DNA of 29,018 bases. Source: an uncultured Clostridia bacterium (lineage in GTDB: Bacteria; Bacillota; Clostridia; Oscillospirales; Oscillospiraceae). Position 1 is the first letter of the stretch, and each line of letters begins with the position of its first letter. Positions 14,376 to 22,841 of this stretch are shown piece by piece. The position numbers and the translations under genes are program-made. The notes under the pieces were generated by a model that was given only the letters and a program-made list of their open reading frames with translations, ran no database searches and was not told the DNA's origin. The stretch spans positions 1 through 29,018 of the forward strand of contig CALDMR010000050.1 in the NCBI GenBank assembly GCA_937915065.1, written 5' to 3'.

Positions 14376-15299
14376 ATGTTTGGTTATGTGCGTCCTGTGA
14401 TGGACAAGCTGTCGGAGGAAGATCGAAGCCGTTTTGAATCCGTATACTGCGGGCTGTGCTATGAACTGGGGCGCCGCTACGGCTTTTTAGCCAGATGGAT
14501 TTTGAACTATGATTTCACCTTTCTCGCCATTTTGCTGGCGGAGGAAGACGGCGATTATACGAATTTTCGCTGTCCCTGCAAAGGTTTCTGCCGGAAACAG
14601 CGGCTCTGTTCTGCACCGGCGCTGAAACGCACGGCGGACGAGTCTGTGATCCTGACCTACTGGAAACTGCAGGATGAGATTGAGGACAGCGGTTTTTGGC
14701 GTGCCGCGGGATGCCGTGTTCTGCGGTTTCTGTTCCGGCGGGCTTATCGCAAGGCCGCCGGGGAACAACCGGCTTTTGCCAAAACAGTTGAGGAACTGTT
14801 GGCGGCGCTTCGGCAGATGGAGCGGGATAAAGTCCCTTCTGTGGATCGCCCGGCTGATGCGTTTGCCAAGCTGTTGGCTGCGGCGGCAGAAGGCTGCGGC
14901 AGCGAGGAGCGGCAGCGGATACACCGGCAGATGCTGTATCATCTGGGGCGGTGGATTTATTTGGTTGATGCTGTGGATGATTTGAAAGAGGACACGCCGG
15001 CAGGGAAATATAATCCCCTGATTTACCGCTTCAACTTACAGAACGGCGTGCTGGATGAAGATAGCCGGCAGCGGTTGATTGCTACGATAGATCATTCAGT
15101 CAATATGATTTCTTCCGCCTTTGTGCTGGCGGATTACGGGGTGTGGACCAGCCTTTTGGAAAACATCCTCTACTACGGGCTTCCTGCTGCGGGGCGGTTA
15201 GTGTTGGAAGGAAAGTGGGATGCTGCCGCAGGCAGCGCCCATTGCCTGCCGGGCCGCAGGGCGCTCGATACGAGTGAAAGGATGGAACCTATTACATGA
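14376..15299 (+). CDS. DUF5685 family protein
   Basis: A 307-residue protein of unknown function. The N-terminus MFGYVRPVMDKLSEEDRSRFESVYCGLCYELG is typical of DUF5685, with the cysteine pair C25/C28 and a second group C66, C68, C72, C78 (CPCKGFC). These could bind a metal. The helical rest contains an acidic stretch WIYLVDAVDDLKED (about 202-215). The next gene, a J-domain protein, starts in the stop codon (ATGA). This pairing recurs in Clostridia, suggesting a joint function. Length is normal. Confidence 0.78.
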   Translation: MFGYVRPVMDKLSEEDRSRFESVYCGLCYELGRRYGFLARWILNYDFTFLAILLAEEDGDYTNFRCPCKGFCRKQRLCSAPALKRTADESVILTYWKLQDEIEDSGFWRAAGCRVLRFLFRRAYRKAAGEQPAFAKTVEELLAALRQMERDKVPSVDRPADAFAKLLAAAAEGCGSEERQRIHRQMLYHLGRWIYLVDAVDDLKEDTPAGKYNPLIYRFNLQNGVLDEDSRQRLIATIDHSVNMISSAFVLADYGVWTSLLENILYYGLPAAGRLVLEGKWDAAAGSAHCLPGRRALDTSERMEPIT

Positions 15300-15934
15300 T
15301 CACAGACCCTTATCAGGTGCTGCACGTCAGTCCCGACGCCAGCGACGATGAGATCAAAAAAGCTTACCGCGAATTGGCCAGAAAATACCACCCGGACAAC
15401 TATCATGGCAGTGATCTGGAGCAAATGGCCGAGGAAAAAATGAAAGAGATCAACGAGGCCTATGCCATGATCCAAAAGCAGCGCAAGGGGGGCAGCCAAA
15501 GCTACGGCGGAACCTCCGGGGCCTATGGGGGCTACGGCGCCTATGGACACAGTGCTGGCGGTACTTCTTCTAATCCGCTGTTTCAGCAGATCCGTGCGGC
15601 CATCAACCGGGGCGATCTGGATAGTGCAGAACAAATGCTGAACAACACAGATCTGCGCACAGCGGAATGGCATTTCCTGATGGCGTCGGTCTATTACCGC
15701 CGCGGTTGGTTGGATGAGGCGGCCCGCGAATTTGAAATGGCTGCGGCTATGGAACCAAACAATATGGAATATCAGCAGGCATATCAGTATATGCGCAGCG
15801 GCGGCGCAGCTTACCGGCCGGAAAATTACGGTATGGGCGGCATGATGAATTGTAACTGGTGCCAGACCATGATTTGTGCAGGTATGCTGTGCACAGTGTG
15901 TACCGGCGGCCGTTTTCGGATTTGCTGCTGCTAA
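15296..15934 (+). CDS. J-domain protein with cysteine-rich C-terminus
   Basis: A 212-residue protein. Residues 4-62 are a J domain (DPYQVLHVSPDASDDEIKK; the HPD motif at 32-34), which would stimulate a DnaK-type chaperone. A Gly/Tyr/Ser-rich linker (65-92) follows, then two TPR-like helix pairs (about 95-160) and a C-terminal tail with eight cysteines between 186 and 212, ending in CCC. It lacks the DnaJ zinc-finger and substrate domains, so it is not DnaJ itself. The start overlaps the DUF5685 stop. The cysteine tail could bind metal or be modified; this is inference. Confidence 0.85.
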   Translation: MITDPYQVLHVSPDASDDEIKKAYRELARKYHPDNYHGSDLEQMAEEKMKEINEAYAMIQKQRKGGSQSYGGTSGAYGGYGAYGHSAGGTSSNPLFQQIRAAINRGDLDSAEQMLNNTDLRTAEWHFLMASVYYRRGWLDEAAREFEMAAAMEPNNMEYQQAYQYMRSGGAAYRPENYGMGGMMNCNWCQTMICAGMLCTVCTGGRFRICCC

Positions 15935-15960
15935 AAGAAATGAAAGGGAGATAGAGTGCG

Positions 15961-16839
15961 ATGATACGATCCATGACCGGCTATGGCCGGGCGAGAGAAA
16001 CCATTCATAGCCGGGATATTACGGTAGAGGTCCGCTCGGTGAATAACCGTTTTTTGGACTGCGCGGTGAAACTCCCGCGTATTTATACTTGCTGCGAGGA
16101 TGCTGTGAAAGGCAGAATCCAGAAAGCCATTACCCGGGGGAAGGTCGATGTGTTCATTACGATCCTGTCCGTCGGCGCGGAAGCCACAACGGTGGCGGTG
16201 AATGCGGACTTGGCAGCAGGGTATGTCCGTGCCCTGCGTTCTTTGGCCGAGCAGTATGATTTGAGGGACGATACATCTGTTATGAGCTTGGCACGCTTTC
16301 CCGATGTGCTGACTGTGACCAAGGCAGAGGAGGATATGGAAAGCCTGAGCGCCGATCTTTGCTCCGTGCTGGATCAGGCTTTGGTGGGGTATACTGCCAT
16401 GCGTGAAACCGAGGGGACGAAGCTCCGCGAGGACATCGAAAGCCGCTTGGATACCATCGAAGCGCTGACCCAAAAGATTGAACAGCGCTCTCCTAAAACC
16501 GTGGCGGAATACCGGGAGCGTTTGACGGCTAAAATGAAAGAGGTGCTGCAGAGCACTACTATTGATGAGAGCCGTATTTTGATGGAGGCTGCCGTCTACG
16601 CCGATAAGGTGGCTGTGGACGAAGAAACGGTGCGCCTTCACAGTCATGTGGCCCAACTGCGCTCTATGTTGGAGAACGGCGGAGTGATTGGCCGCAAGGC
16701 GGATTTCCTGATTCAGGAACTAAACCGTGAGTCCAACACCATTGGCTCGAAATGCTGTGATCTGGAGATCACGGAAGATGTGGTGTCGCTGAAGGCGGAG
16801 ATTGAAAAAATCCGCGAGCAGATTCAGAATATTGAGTAA
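15961..16839 (+). CDS. yicC: YicC family endoribonuclease
   Basis: A 292-residue protein starting MIRSMTGYGRA, the invariant YicC N-terminus, with VRSVNNRFLD and KLPR in the next block and a C-terminal DUF1732 domain (RILMEAAVYADKVAVDEETVRLHSHVAQL; GRKADFLIQELNRESNTIGSK). YicC proteins act as endoribonucleases in E. coli and are near universal in Firmicutes. ATG at 15961 follows AAAGGGAGA. It is first in the classic yicC-remA-gmk-rpoZ-priA cluster. Confidence 0.95.
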   Translation: MIRSMTGYGRARETIHSRDITVEVRSVNNRFLDCAVKLPRIYTCCEDAVKGRIQKAITRGKVDVFITILSVGAEATTVAVNADLAAGYVRALRSLAEQYDLRDDTSVMSLARFPDVLTVTKAEEDMESLSADLCSVLDQALVGYTAMRETEGTKLREDIESRLDTIEALTQKIEQRSPKTVAEYRERLTAKMKEVLQSTTIDESRILMEAAVYADKVAVDEETVRLHSHVAQLRSMLENGGVIGRKADFLIQELNRESNTIGSKCCDLEITEDVVSLKAEIEKIREQIQNIE

Positions 16840-16845
16840 GGCGAT

Positions 16846-17115
16846 ATGAAACTGATCAATATTGGGTTTGGAAATCTGATTTCAGACGAGCGGCTGTTGG
16901 CGATCGTGGGAGCAGATTCTGCACCGATTAAGCGTATGATCCAGGATGCCCGGGAGCGCGGCATGCTGGTGGATGCTACTTACGGACGCAAAACAAGAGC
17001 AGTCCTTTTGATGGACAGCGACCATGTGATCCTGGCGGCCATTGCACCGGAGGTTGTGGCTGCGCGCATGGGGATCGTAGTGGAAACCTATGAGGAAGAG
17101 GAGGAATCAGAATGA
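16846..17115 (+). CDS. remA: RemA-like DUF370 protein
   Basis: An 89-residue protein starting MKLINIGFGNLI and carrying APIKRMIQDARERGMLVDATYGRKTRAVLLMDSDHVILA, the DUF370 pattern. RemA of Bacillus subtilis is a DNA-binding activator of matrix and osmoprotection genes; in Clostridia its role is not known. The acidic tail EEEEESE is longer than in Bacillus. It starts 6 nt after yicC and its stop overlaps the gmk ATG. Confidence 0.92.
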   Translation: MKLINIGFGNLISDERLLAIVGADSAPIKRMIQDARERGMLVDATYGRKTRAVLLMDSDHVILAAIAPEVVAARMGIVVETYEEEEESE

Positions 17116-17720
17116 AACACGGCAAACTGTTTGTGATTTCCGGCCCTTCCGGCGTTGGGAAAAGCACGATCCTGAAGGAGTTGCTGCAGCGGCAGGAGGA
17201 TATTTATTTCTCTGTATCTGCAACCACACGCAAGCCCCGCCCCGGCGAGGTGGACGGCGTGCATTACCACTTTCACACGCCGGAGGATTTTCAGCAGCTG
17301 ATCGAAGAAGAGGCTTTGTTGGAATGGGCGGAATATGTGGGCAACTTTTATGGTACGCCTGCAAAATATGTGGATGAGGCCATGGAAGAAGGACGGGATG
17401 TGATCCTTGACATTGAGGTGCAGGGTGCAGGCAAGGTGGCTGAAAAGCGGCCCGAAGCTGTGCGCATCTTCATTGCGCCGCCCTCCTGGCAGGAGTTGGA
17501 GCGCCGGTTGACCGAGCGCGGAACGGATGCGCCGGAGAAAATTCAAAAGCGCTTGGAACGGGCGCGGGAAGAATTTGATAGTGCCGGACAATATGACTAT
17601 GTTGTTATCAACGACACCGTGGAGCACGCGGTGGGCGAGTTGGAAGCCATTATGGTTGCGGAGCATTGCCGCAGCGCAGAGCGCGTAGCGATGCTGGCCC
17701 AGGCTGAAGCAGCCGGTTGA
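17112..17720 (+). CDS. gmk: Guanylate kinase
   Basis: A 202-residue enzyme that phosphorylates GMP/dGMP to the diphosphate. Motifs: P-loop GPSGVGKST (11-19), SVSATTRKPRPGEVDGVHYHF (GMP binding), EWAEYVGNFYGT, the Asp-containing LDIEVQGAG, IFIAPPSWQEL and the Arg-rich lid. Length is standard. Its ATG overlaps the remA stop (ATGA). Confidence 0.96.
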   Translation: MKHGKLFVISGPSGVGKSTILKELLQRQEDIYFSVSATTRKPRPGEVDGVHYHFHTPEDFQQLIEEEALLEWAEYVGNFYGTPAKYVDEAMEEGRDVILDIEVQGAGKVAEKRPEAVRIFIAPPSWQELERRLTERGTDAPEKIQKRLERAREEFDSAGQYDYVVINDTVEHAVGELEAIMVAEHCRSAERVAMLAQAEAAG

Positions 17721-17773
17721 TTTTATAAATTTTATAAAAATGAACGCCGAAAGGCAGATTGGATTGATGTTTT

Positions 17774-18082
17774 ATGTTGTTGTATCCCTCTGTTGACGCA
17801 TTGAATGATGAAGTGCCGAATCGCTATTTGCTGGTGAATGTGGTGGCCCGCAAAGCCCGCGAGATTGCTGACGATGCCGAGAAGTTGGGCGAGCACCTGA
17901 CGGAAAAGCCTGTCACCATTGCCATCAATGGTGTGGCCGACGGTGAAGTGACCGTAGATCCGGAGGATCTGTATAACGCTTTGAATGCCGACGAGCGCCC
18001 CATTGCGGCCACTGCCGAAGAAGAACTGCCTGCTGATCTGGATTTCCAGGAGGATGAGGAACAGGAGGACACTGAAGAGTAA
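17774..18082 (+). CDS. rpoZ: RNA polymerase omega subunit
   Basis: A 102-residue protein. MLLYPSVDALNDEVPNRYLLVNVVARKAREI matches the omega signature (NRY.LV..vA.RAREI), and residues 50-75 (KPVTIAINGVADGEV) continue the family. The tail is strongly acidic. Omega helps assemble and stabilise RNA polymerase. ATG 17774 is taken; the ribosome-binding site is unclear. It lies in its usual place between gmk and priA. The 53-nt gap before it contains the duplicated motif ATTTTATAA (17720-17737). Confidence 0.9.
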   Translation: MLLYPSVDALNDEVPNRYLLVNVVARKAREIADDAEKLGEHLTEKPVTIAINGVADGEVTVDPEDLYNALNADERPIAATAEEELPADLDFQEDEEQEDTEE

Positions 18083-18087
18083 AGGGG

Positions 18088-18142
18088 ACTGCTGTATCGC
18101 AGGCAAAAGGGCAGAGTTGCTTTTTTGCCTGCCGCAGTTTTT
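18088..18142 (+). terminator. Likely Rho-independent terminator or attenuator between rpoZ and priA
   Basis: GCAGGCAAAA (18099-18108) pairs with TTTTGCCTGC (18123-18132), a 10-bp stem, and an outer ACTGC/GCAGT pair (18088-18092, 18134-18138) encloses it. A TTTTT run follows at 18138-18142. The GC part is weaker than in the other terminators here. Confidence 0.6.
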
Positions 18143-18186
18143 ATATGCCCGGAGGCATTGTGCCCCCGTGGAGAAGGAGTTTTCCT

Positions 18187-20661
18187 GTGGAAAAGGTCAA
18201 AATTGCGCGCGTTGCTGTGGCGGCGGCCACATATGCAATCGACAAACCCTATGACTATGTGATCCCGGCACTGTTGGAGAGCTTTTTGGAAAAGGGAATG
18301 CGCGTATTGGTACCATTTGGCCGCGGTAATCGTGTTTCTGAAGGCGTGGTGCTTTCCCTGGAAACAGGGGAGAAACGGCGCGGCCTGAAGGCAGTTCTTT
18401 CGCTGCTGGATGAGCAGCCGGTTCTCGACCAGGCAGGAATCCGACTGGCGCTGTGGATGCGTGAGCGGTATTTCTGTACGATGTATGATGCTGTGCGCAC
18501 CATTTTGCCGGCCGGACTGTGGTACCGTACACAAATAGTCTACAGCGTCTGTGCAGATTTGGACAAGGCCCGCGCCTATGAACGGGCGGAAGCTTTTTCC
18601 GGCGCCGGGGCGGTGCTGGATTTGGTGTATGCAAACGGCAGGCGGGCGGATGAGGAATTGCTGAAAACTGCCGGGGGCCCCAGAAGCGCAGAGTTGTTAA
18701 AGGCTTTGTGCGATGCGGGGATTTTGGAGAAGAAGGCGGAAGCGCTGCGCCATGTGAAAGACGGAAAGCAGAAAATGGTAACCTTGGCGGTATCTGCGGA
18801 GGAAGCCATGGCGGCAGCAGCCGGCAAGCAGTGCTCCGCGCCGCTGCGCAGTGCGGTTCTTCAGCTGCTCGCTGCCGTGGGAACTGCTTCTCAAGCGGAG
18901 ATCTGCTATTTTACGGGGGCATCCTCGTCCACCATCACAGGGCTGAAAAAGGCCGGGTTGGTAGAGGTTTATGAGACGGAAAAACTGCGGATCGACCGCC
19001 GTGTTCTGCCGCAGCGCGGGCCTGAAATCCAGCTGAATGAGGAGCAGGAAACCGCGTTCCGGCAAATTGCCGCATTGACAGAGCAAAACACTGCGGCCGC
19101 TGTGCTGCTGCATGGTGTGACCGGCAGCGGCAAAACGCAGGTCTATATCCGTTTGGCTCAAAAGGTATTGGCTGCAGGAAAAACGGCCATTGTGCTGGTG
19201 CCTGAAATCGCGCTGACGCCCCAGATGATGGGGCAATTTTCCGCTTATTTCGGGGATCAGGTGGTGATGCTCCACAGTGCTTTGCGGATGACAGAGCTGT
19301 ATGATCAATGGAAACGCATCCGCCGGGGAGAAGTCAAACTGGTGCTGGGCACCCGCAGCGCTATCTTTGCGCCGCTTCAGCGGGTGGGGCTTATCATTCT
19401 CGATGAGGAACAGGAAGCGTCCTACCAGTCCGAAAATCCGCCCCGTTATCATGCGCGGGAAGTGGCCCGGTATTTGTGTGCTGTGCATGGTGCAGTGTTG
19501 GTTCTGGGATCGGCAACGCCTTCGGTAGAGTCCGCGTACGCTGCCGAAACCGGTGTATATCAGTATGCTGCCCTGCGCAGCCGGTATAACCGGCAGGCGC
19601 TTCCAAGGGTAGTATTTGCCGATATGAAAGAGGAGCTGCGGCAGGGGAACGACGGTATTGTCAGCCATCGGCTGCGGCAGGAACTGGAAGAGAATCTGCG
19701 GCGGGGCGAGCAAAGTATCTTGCTGCTGAACCGCCGCGGCAGCAGCAGGATGCTGCTGTGCGGCGAATGCGGCCATGTGCCGGAGTGTCCGCGCTGCAGT
19801 GTACCGCTGACCTATCACAGCGCCAATGGCCGGTTGATGTGCCATTATTGCGGCCACTCCCGGCTGGCTGAGGAGATTTGCCCTGCCTGCGGCGGGCAGA
19901 TGAAGCATGTGGGCGCCGGTACCCAGAAAGCAGAGGAAGAACTGAAACAACTTTTTCCCAACACCGGTATCCTGCGGATGGACGCGGATACGGTGGCAGC
20001 CCGGGGCGGACACGAAAAAATTTTACAAACTTTCGCCAAGCGGCGGGTTCCTATTTTACTGGGTACGCAGATGGTGGCGAAAGGTCTGGATTTTGAAAAT
20101 GTAACACTGGTGGGCGTATTGGCGGCAGATCTTTCGCTGTATCTAAATCATTACTGTGCGGCGGAGCGAACTTTCAGCCTGTTGACACAGGTCATTGGAC
20201 GGGCCGGCCGCGGCGGAAAGAACGGGCGGGCCGTGATCCAAACTTATACGCCGGAAAACGAGGTGCTGCAGTGTGCTGCTGCCCAGGATTACGGCAGTTT
20301 CTACCGCGGCGAGATCCGCATGCGCCGGCTCCATGGGACGCCGCCCTTTATGGATCTGTTCACGCTTGTGCTTTCCGGTATGGACGAAAGCCGGGTGCTG
20401 CATGCCGGCGTAACGCTGCGGGAAGCGATGCGCGCTGCACTTGGTAAAAACGGCGCATATCAAGGAAAAGAGATCCAGGTGATCGGTCCGGCGCCGGCTC
20501 CTGTGGCCAAGGTCAATAACCGCTATCGGTATCATTTATACCTGGCGGCCCATAACGATAAAACGGTGCGCAGCTTCATTGAATATTATTTGAAAGCATT
20601 CAGCAGCAGCGGTGAAAACCGCGGCGTGCATATTTTTGTAAATTGCAATGCAACTGACTGA
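18187..20661 (+). CDS. priA: Primosomal replication restart helicase PriA
   Basis: About 824 residues. PriA recognises stalled forks and reloads the replicative helicase. The N-terminal DNA-binding region (YDYVIP, VPFGRGNRVSEGVV) is followed by the helicase core with Walker A GVTGSGKT (about 310-317), DEEQ (406-409), GSATPS, and a zinc-binding region with eight cysteines (about 525-570: CGECG, CPRC, CHYC, CPAC). Motifs GTQMVAKGLDFENVTLVGVL and QVIGRAGR complete the second RecA fold. GTG at 18187 is chosen because AAGGAG lies 7 nt before it; ATG 18145 lacks such a site. Usual place after rpoZ. Confidence 0.95.
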   Translation: MEKVKIARVAVAAATYAIDKPYDYVIPALLESFLEKGMRVLVPFGRGNRVSEGVVLSLETGEKRRGLKAVLSLLDEQPVLDQAGIRLALWMRERYFCTMYDAVRTILPAGLWYRTQIVYSVCADLDKARAYERAEAFSGAGAVLDLVYANGRRADEELLKTAGGPRSAELLKALCDAGILEKKAEALRHVKDGKQKMVTLAVSAEEAMAAAAGKQCSAPLRSAVLQLLAAVGTASQAEICYFTGASSSTITGLKKAGLVEVYETEKLRIDRRVLPQRGPEIQLNEEQETAFRQIAALTEQNTAAAVLLHGVTGSGKTQVYIRLAQKVLAAGKTAIVLVPEIALTPQMMGQFSAYFGDQVVMLHSALRMTELYDQWKRIRRGEVKLVLGTRSAIFAPLQRVGLIILDEEQEASYQSENPPRYHAREVARYLCAVHGAVLVLGSATPSVESAYAAETGVYQYAALRSRYNRQALPRVVFADMKEELRQGNDGIVSHRLRQELEENLRRGEQSILLLNRRGSSRMLLCGECGHVPECPRCSVPLTYHSANGRLMCHYCGHSRLAEEICPACGGQMKHVGAGTQKAEEELKQLFPNTGILRMDADTVAARGGHEKILQTFAKRRVPILLGTQMVAKGLDFENVTLVGVLAADLSLYLNHYCAAERTFSLLTQVIGRAGRGGKNGRAVIQTYTPENEVLQCAAAQDYGSFYRGEIRMRRLHGTPPFMDLFTLVLSGMDESRVLHAGVTLREAMRAALGKNGAYQGKEIQVIGPAPAPVAKVNNRYRYHLYLAAHNDKTVRSFIEYYLKAFSSSGENRGVHIFVNCNATD

Positions 20662-20675
20662 GGAGGAAAGTAATC

Positions 20676-21221
20676 ATGGCATTGAGAAACATTGTAGAAA
20701 AAGGCGATCCGATTCTGAATAAGAAGTGCCGGGCAGTGACAGAGTATAATGAGCGGCTTCACACCCTGATCGACGATATGCGGGAGACTTTGGAAGATGC
20801 TGACGGCGCGGGTTTGGCCGCGCCCCAGGTGGGCATTATGCGCCGCGTATGCATCGTGATTGGAAACGACGGCCAGATGATCGAGCTGGTTAATCCGGAA
20901 ATCATCGCCAGCGAGGGCGAACAGACAGGCCCTGAAGGTTGTTTGAGTCTGCCCGGAAAGTTCGGCCTGGTCACGCGGCCGAATTATGTGCGCGTCCGCG
21001 CCAACGACCGCAATGGCAATGTTTTTGAGGCTGAGGGCACAGAAATGACTGCCCGCTGCTTCTGCCACGAAATCGAACATTTGGATGGGCACCTGTTTGA
21101 TGAGCATGTGGATCACTTTATGACCGAGGATGATTTTGAAGAGTATTACACTGCCCATGAGGCAGAACTCAAAGCCATGGCCGAAGCCCATGAGGCGGCC
21201 AAAGGTGGGGAGGACGCATGA
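20676..21221 (+). CDS. def: Peptide deformylase
   Basis: A 181-residue metalloenzyme that removes the formyl group from new proteins. The three motifs are GAGLAAPQVG (44-53), EGCLS with metal-binding Cys89, and HEIEH (131-135). The C-terminal 30 residues form an acidic helix longer than in many homologues. ATG 20676 follows GAGGAGGAAAG. Its stop overlaps the fmt ATG, giving the standard def-fmt pair. Confidence 0.96.
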   Translation: MALRNIVEKGDPILNKKCRAVTEYNERLHTLIDDMRETLEDADGAGLAAPQVGIMRRVCIVIGNDGQMIELVNPEIIASEGEQTGPEGCLSLPGKFGLVTRPNYVRVRANDRNGNVFEAEGTEMTARCFCHEIEHLDGHLFDEHVDHFMTEDDFEEYYTAHEAELKAMAEAHEAAKGGEDA

Positions 21222-22150
21222 GAATCCTGTTTATGGGAACGCCGGAGTTTGCGGTTCCTTCTCTGAAACGCTTGGTAGAGGATGGACATGAGATCTGCGG
21301 CGTGTTCACGCAGCCTGATAAACCTAAAAACCGCGGGCATAAAATCGTTTTTTCTCCGGTAAAAGAATATGCATTGTCCCAAAACCTTCCGGTTTATCAA
21401 CCTCAGAAGATGCGGGATGGTGAAGCGCTGGCGATTGTAAGGGAATTGGCGCCGGAATTGACAGTGGTAGCTGCTTACGGAAAAATCCTGCCCGACGAGA
21501 TCCTGGAAGCACCGAAGTATGGTTCTATCAATGTGCATTCTTCCATTTTACCCAAATACCGGGGGGCTGCACCCATCAACTGGGCCATCCTGAACGGCGA
21601 AACGGAAACCGGGGTAACGATTATGCATATGGCCGCTGCGTTGGATGCCGGTGATATTATCGCTGTGGCGAAAACGGAGATCGATCCGGATGAAGACGCA
21701 GGCACGCTGACGGCGCGGCTGGCAGAGCTGGGGGCTGAAGCCCTGAGCGAAACGGTTCGGGCCATTGCTGCAGGTACGGCAGAGCGCACACCTCAGGATC
21801 ATGATGCGTCTACCTATGCGCCTATGTTGGGCAAGGAACTGAGCGATGTGGATTGGAGCCGCAGCGCTCATGCGATTCACTGCCAGATCCGTGGTTTGCT
21901 GCCGTGGCCCGCGGCTACAACAACGTTGTTCTCGGATGCGCCCATGAAGCTGTATCGCGCGGAAGAAACAGGCGAAACCAGTGCTAAAGGGGCCGGAAGT
22001 ATCCTTGCTGCAGATAAAAAAGGCATCTCTGTGGTCTGCGGTGACGGAAAGGTGCTCCGTATCACAGAGGTGCAGGCGGCCGGCGGTAAACGGATGACGG
22101 CTGCTGCCTATCTGCTGGGCCATCCCATTCAGTTATCCGCCGAGTCCTGA
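21218..22150 (+). CDS. fmt: Methionyl-tRNA formyltransferase
   Basis: A 310-residue enzyme that formylates the initiator Met-tRNA using 10-formyl-tetrahydrofolate. The N-terminal fold has MGTPEFAVPSL, the catalytic NVHSSILPKYRGAAPI (Asn105, His107) and Asp144 in ALDAGDI. The C-terminal OB-like domain (about 205-305) binds the tRNA. It overlaps def by 4 nt. Length is normal, and nothing is broken. Confidence 0.96.
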   Translation: MRILFMGTPEFAVPSLKRLVEDGHEICGVFTQPDKPKNRGHKIVFSPVKEYALSQNLPVYQPQKMRDGEALAIVRELAPELTVVAAYGKILPDEILEAPKYGSINVHSSILPKYRGAAPINWAILNGETETGVTIMHMAAALDAGDIIAVAKTEIDPDEDAGTLTARLAELGAEALSETVRAIAAGTAERTPQDHDASTYAPMLGKELSDVDWSRSAHAIHCQIRGLLPWPAATTTLFSDAPMKLYRAEETGETSAKGAGSILAADKKGISVVCGDGKVLRITEVQAAGGKRMTAAAYLLGHPIQLSAES

Positions 22151-22163
22151 TGGAGGTAATATC

Positions 22164-22841
22164 ATGTTTTGGATTGCACTCATTGCCATTTTAATGTTGT
22201 CTGCCTGGGCACAGTATCAGGTCAGCCATCAGTTTCATAAATACAGTCAAATGGCGAACCGCCGCCACCTGACCGGTGCTCAGGCAGCCATGGCTGTGCT
22301 GGAAGCCCACGGTGTGACTGGTGTGCGGATCGCACCCTGCAGCGGACACCTTTCAGATCATTATAATCCCAGAGATAATACGATCTATCTTTCCGACGGG
22401 GTGTATAACAGCCCTACCATTGCTGCTGTGGGTGTAGCTTGCCATGAAGCGGGCCATGCCTGCCAGTATGCGGAGGGGTACTTTCCAATCAAGGTGCGCA
22501 GTGTGATTATTCCTGCCTGCCAGTTTGGGTCTACTTTTTCGTATATCCTGATCGCCATTGGCCTGTTTTTGTACAGTCAGTCCTGGTTTGGCATTGGTGT
22601 GATCCTGTTTTCGCTGACTACGCTGTTTCAGCTGATTACGCTGCCGGTGGAATTCAATGCCTCTGCCCGGGCGCTGGCTACCATTGAGGGCGAGGGCCTT
22701 TTGTATGAGGATGAATATTATGGCGCGCGGAAGGTGCTGCGTTCGGCGGCCTTGACCTATGTGGCCGCGCTGCTGACCTCGGTGCTGTATCTGCTGCAGT
22801 ATGTGTCGGTCTTTTTGAGCATGGGCAGGGGAGACGATTGA
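22164..22841 (+). CDS. YugP-like zinc metallopeptidase
   Basis: A 225-residue membrane protein of the DUF2937/YugP neutral zinc metallopeptidase group. There is a membrane helix at 1-19, a cytoplasmic stretch with the HEAGH zinc site (94-98) in ACHEAGHACQYAEG, and three hydrophobic segments after it (about 115-140, 142-162, 195-215). Its substrates are unknown. ATG 22164 follows TGGAGGTAA. It sits between fmt and rsmB, where such a gene is common in Clostridia. Confidence 0.88.
   Translation: MFWIALIAILMLSAWAQYQVSHQFHKYSQMANRRHLTGAQAAMAVLEAHGVTGVRIAPCSGHLSDHYNPRDNTIYLSDGVYNSPTIAAVGVACHEAGHACQYAEGYFPIKVRSVIIPACQFGSTFSYILIAIGLFLYSQSWFGIGVILFSLTTLFQLITLPVEFNASARALATIEGEGLLYEDEYYGARKVLRSAALTYVAALLTSVLYLLQYVSVFLSMGRGDD

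Noticed and set aside
15500..15570. Gly/Tyr-coding tandem repeat in the J-domain gene as a DNA repeat
   Set aside because: It is the low-complexity linker usual after J domains, with imperfect repeats, and not a separate element.
17720..17740. Direct repeat of ATTTTATAA between gmk and rpoZ as a regulatory element
   Set aside because: Too short and simple in sequence to support a site; no well-spaced -35 element found.
18697..20013. Minus-strand open frame of 438 codons opposite priA
   Set aside because: Shadow frame; the plus strand carries the full PriA motif set.
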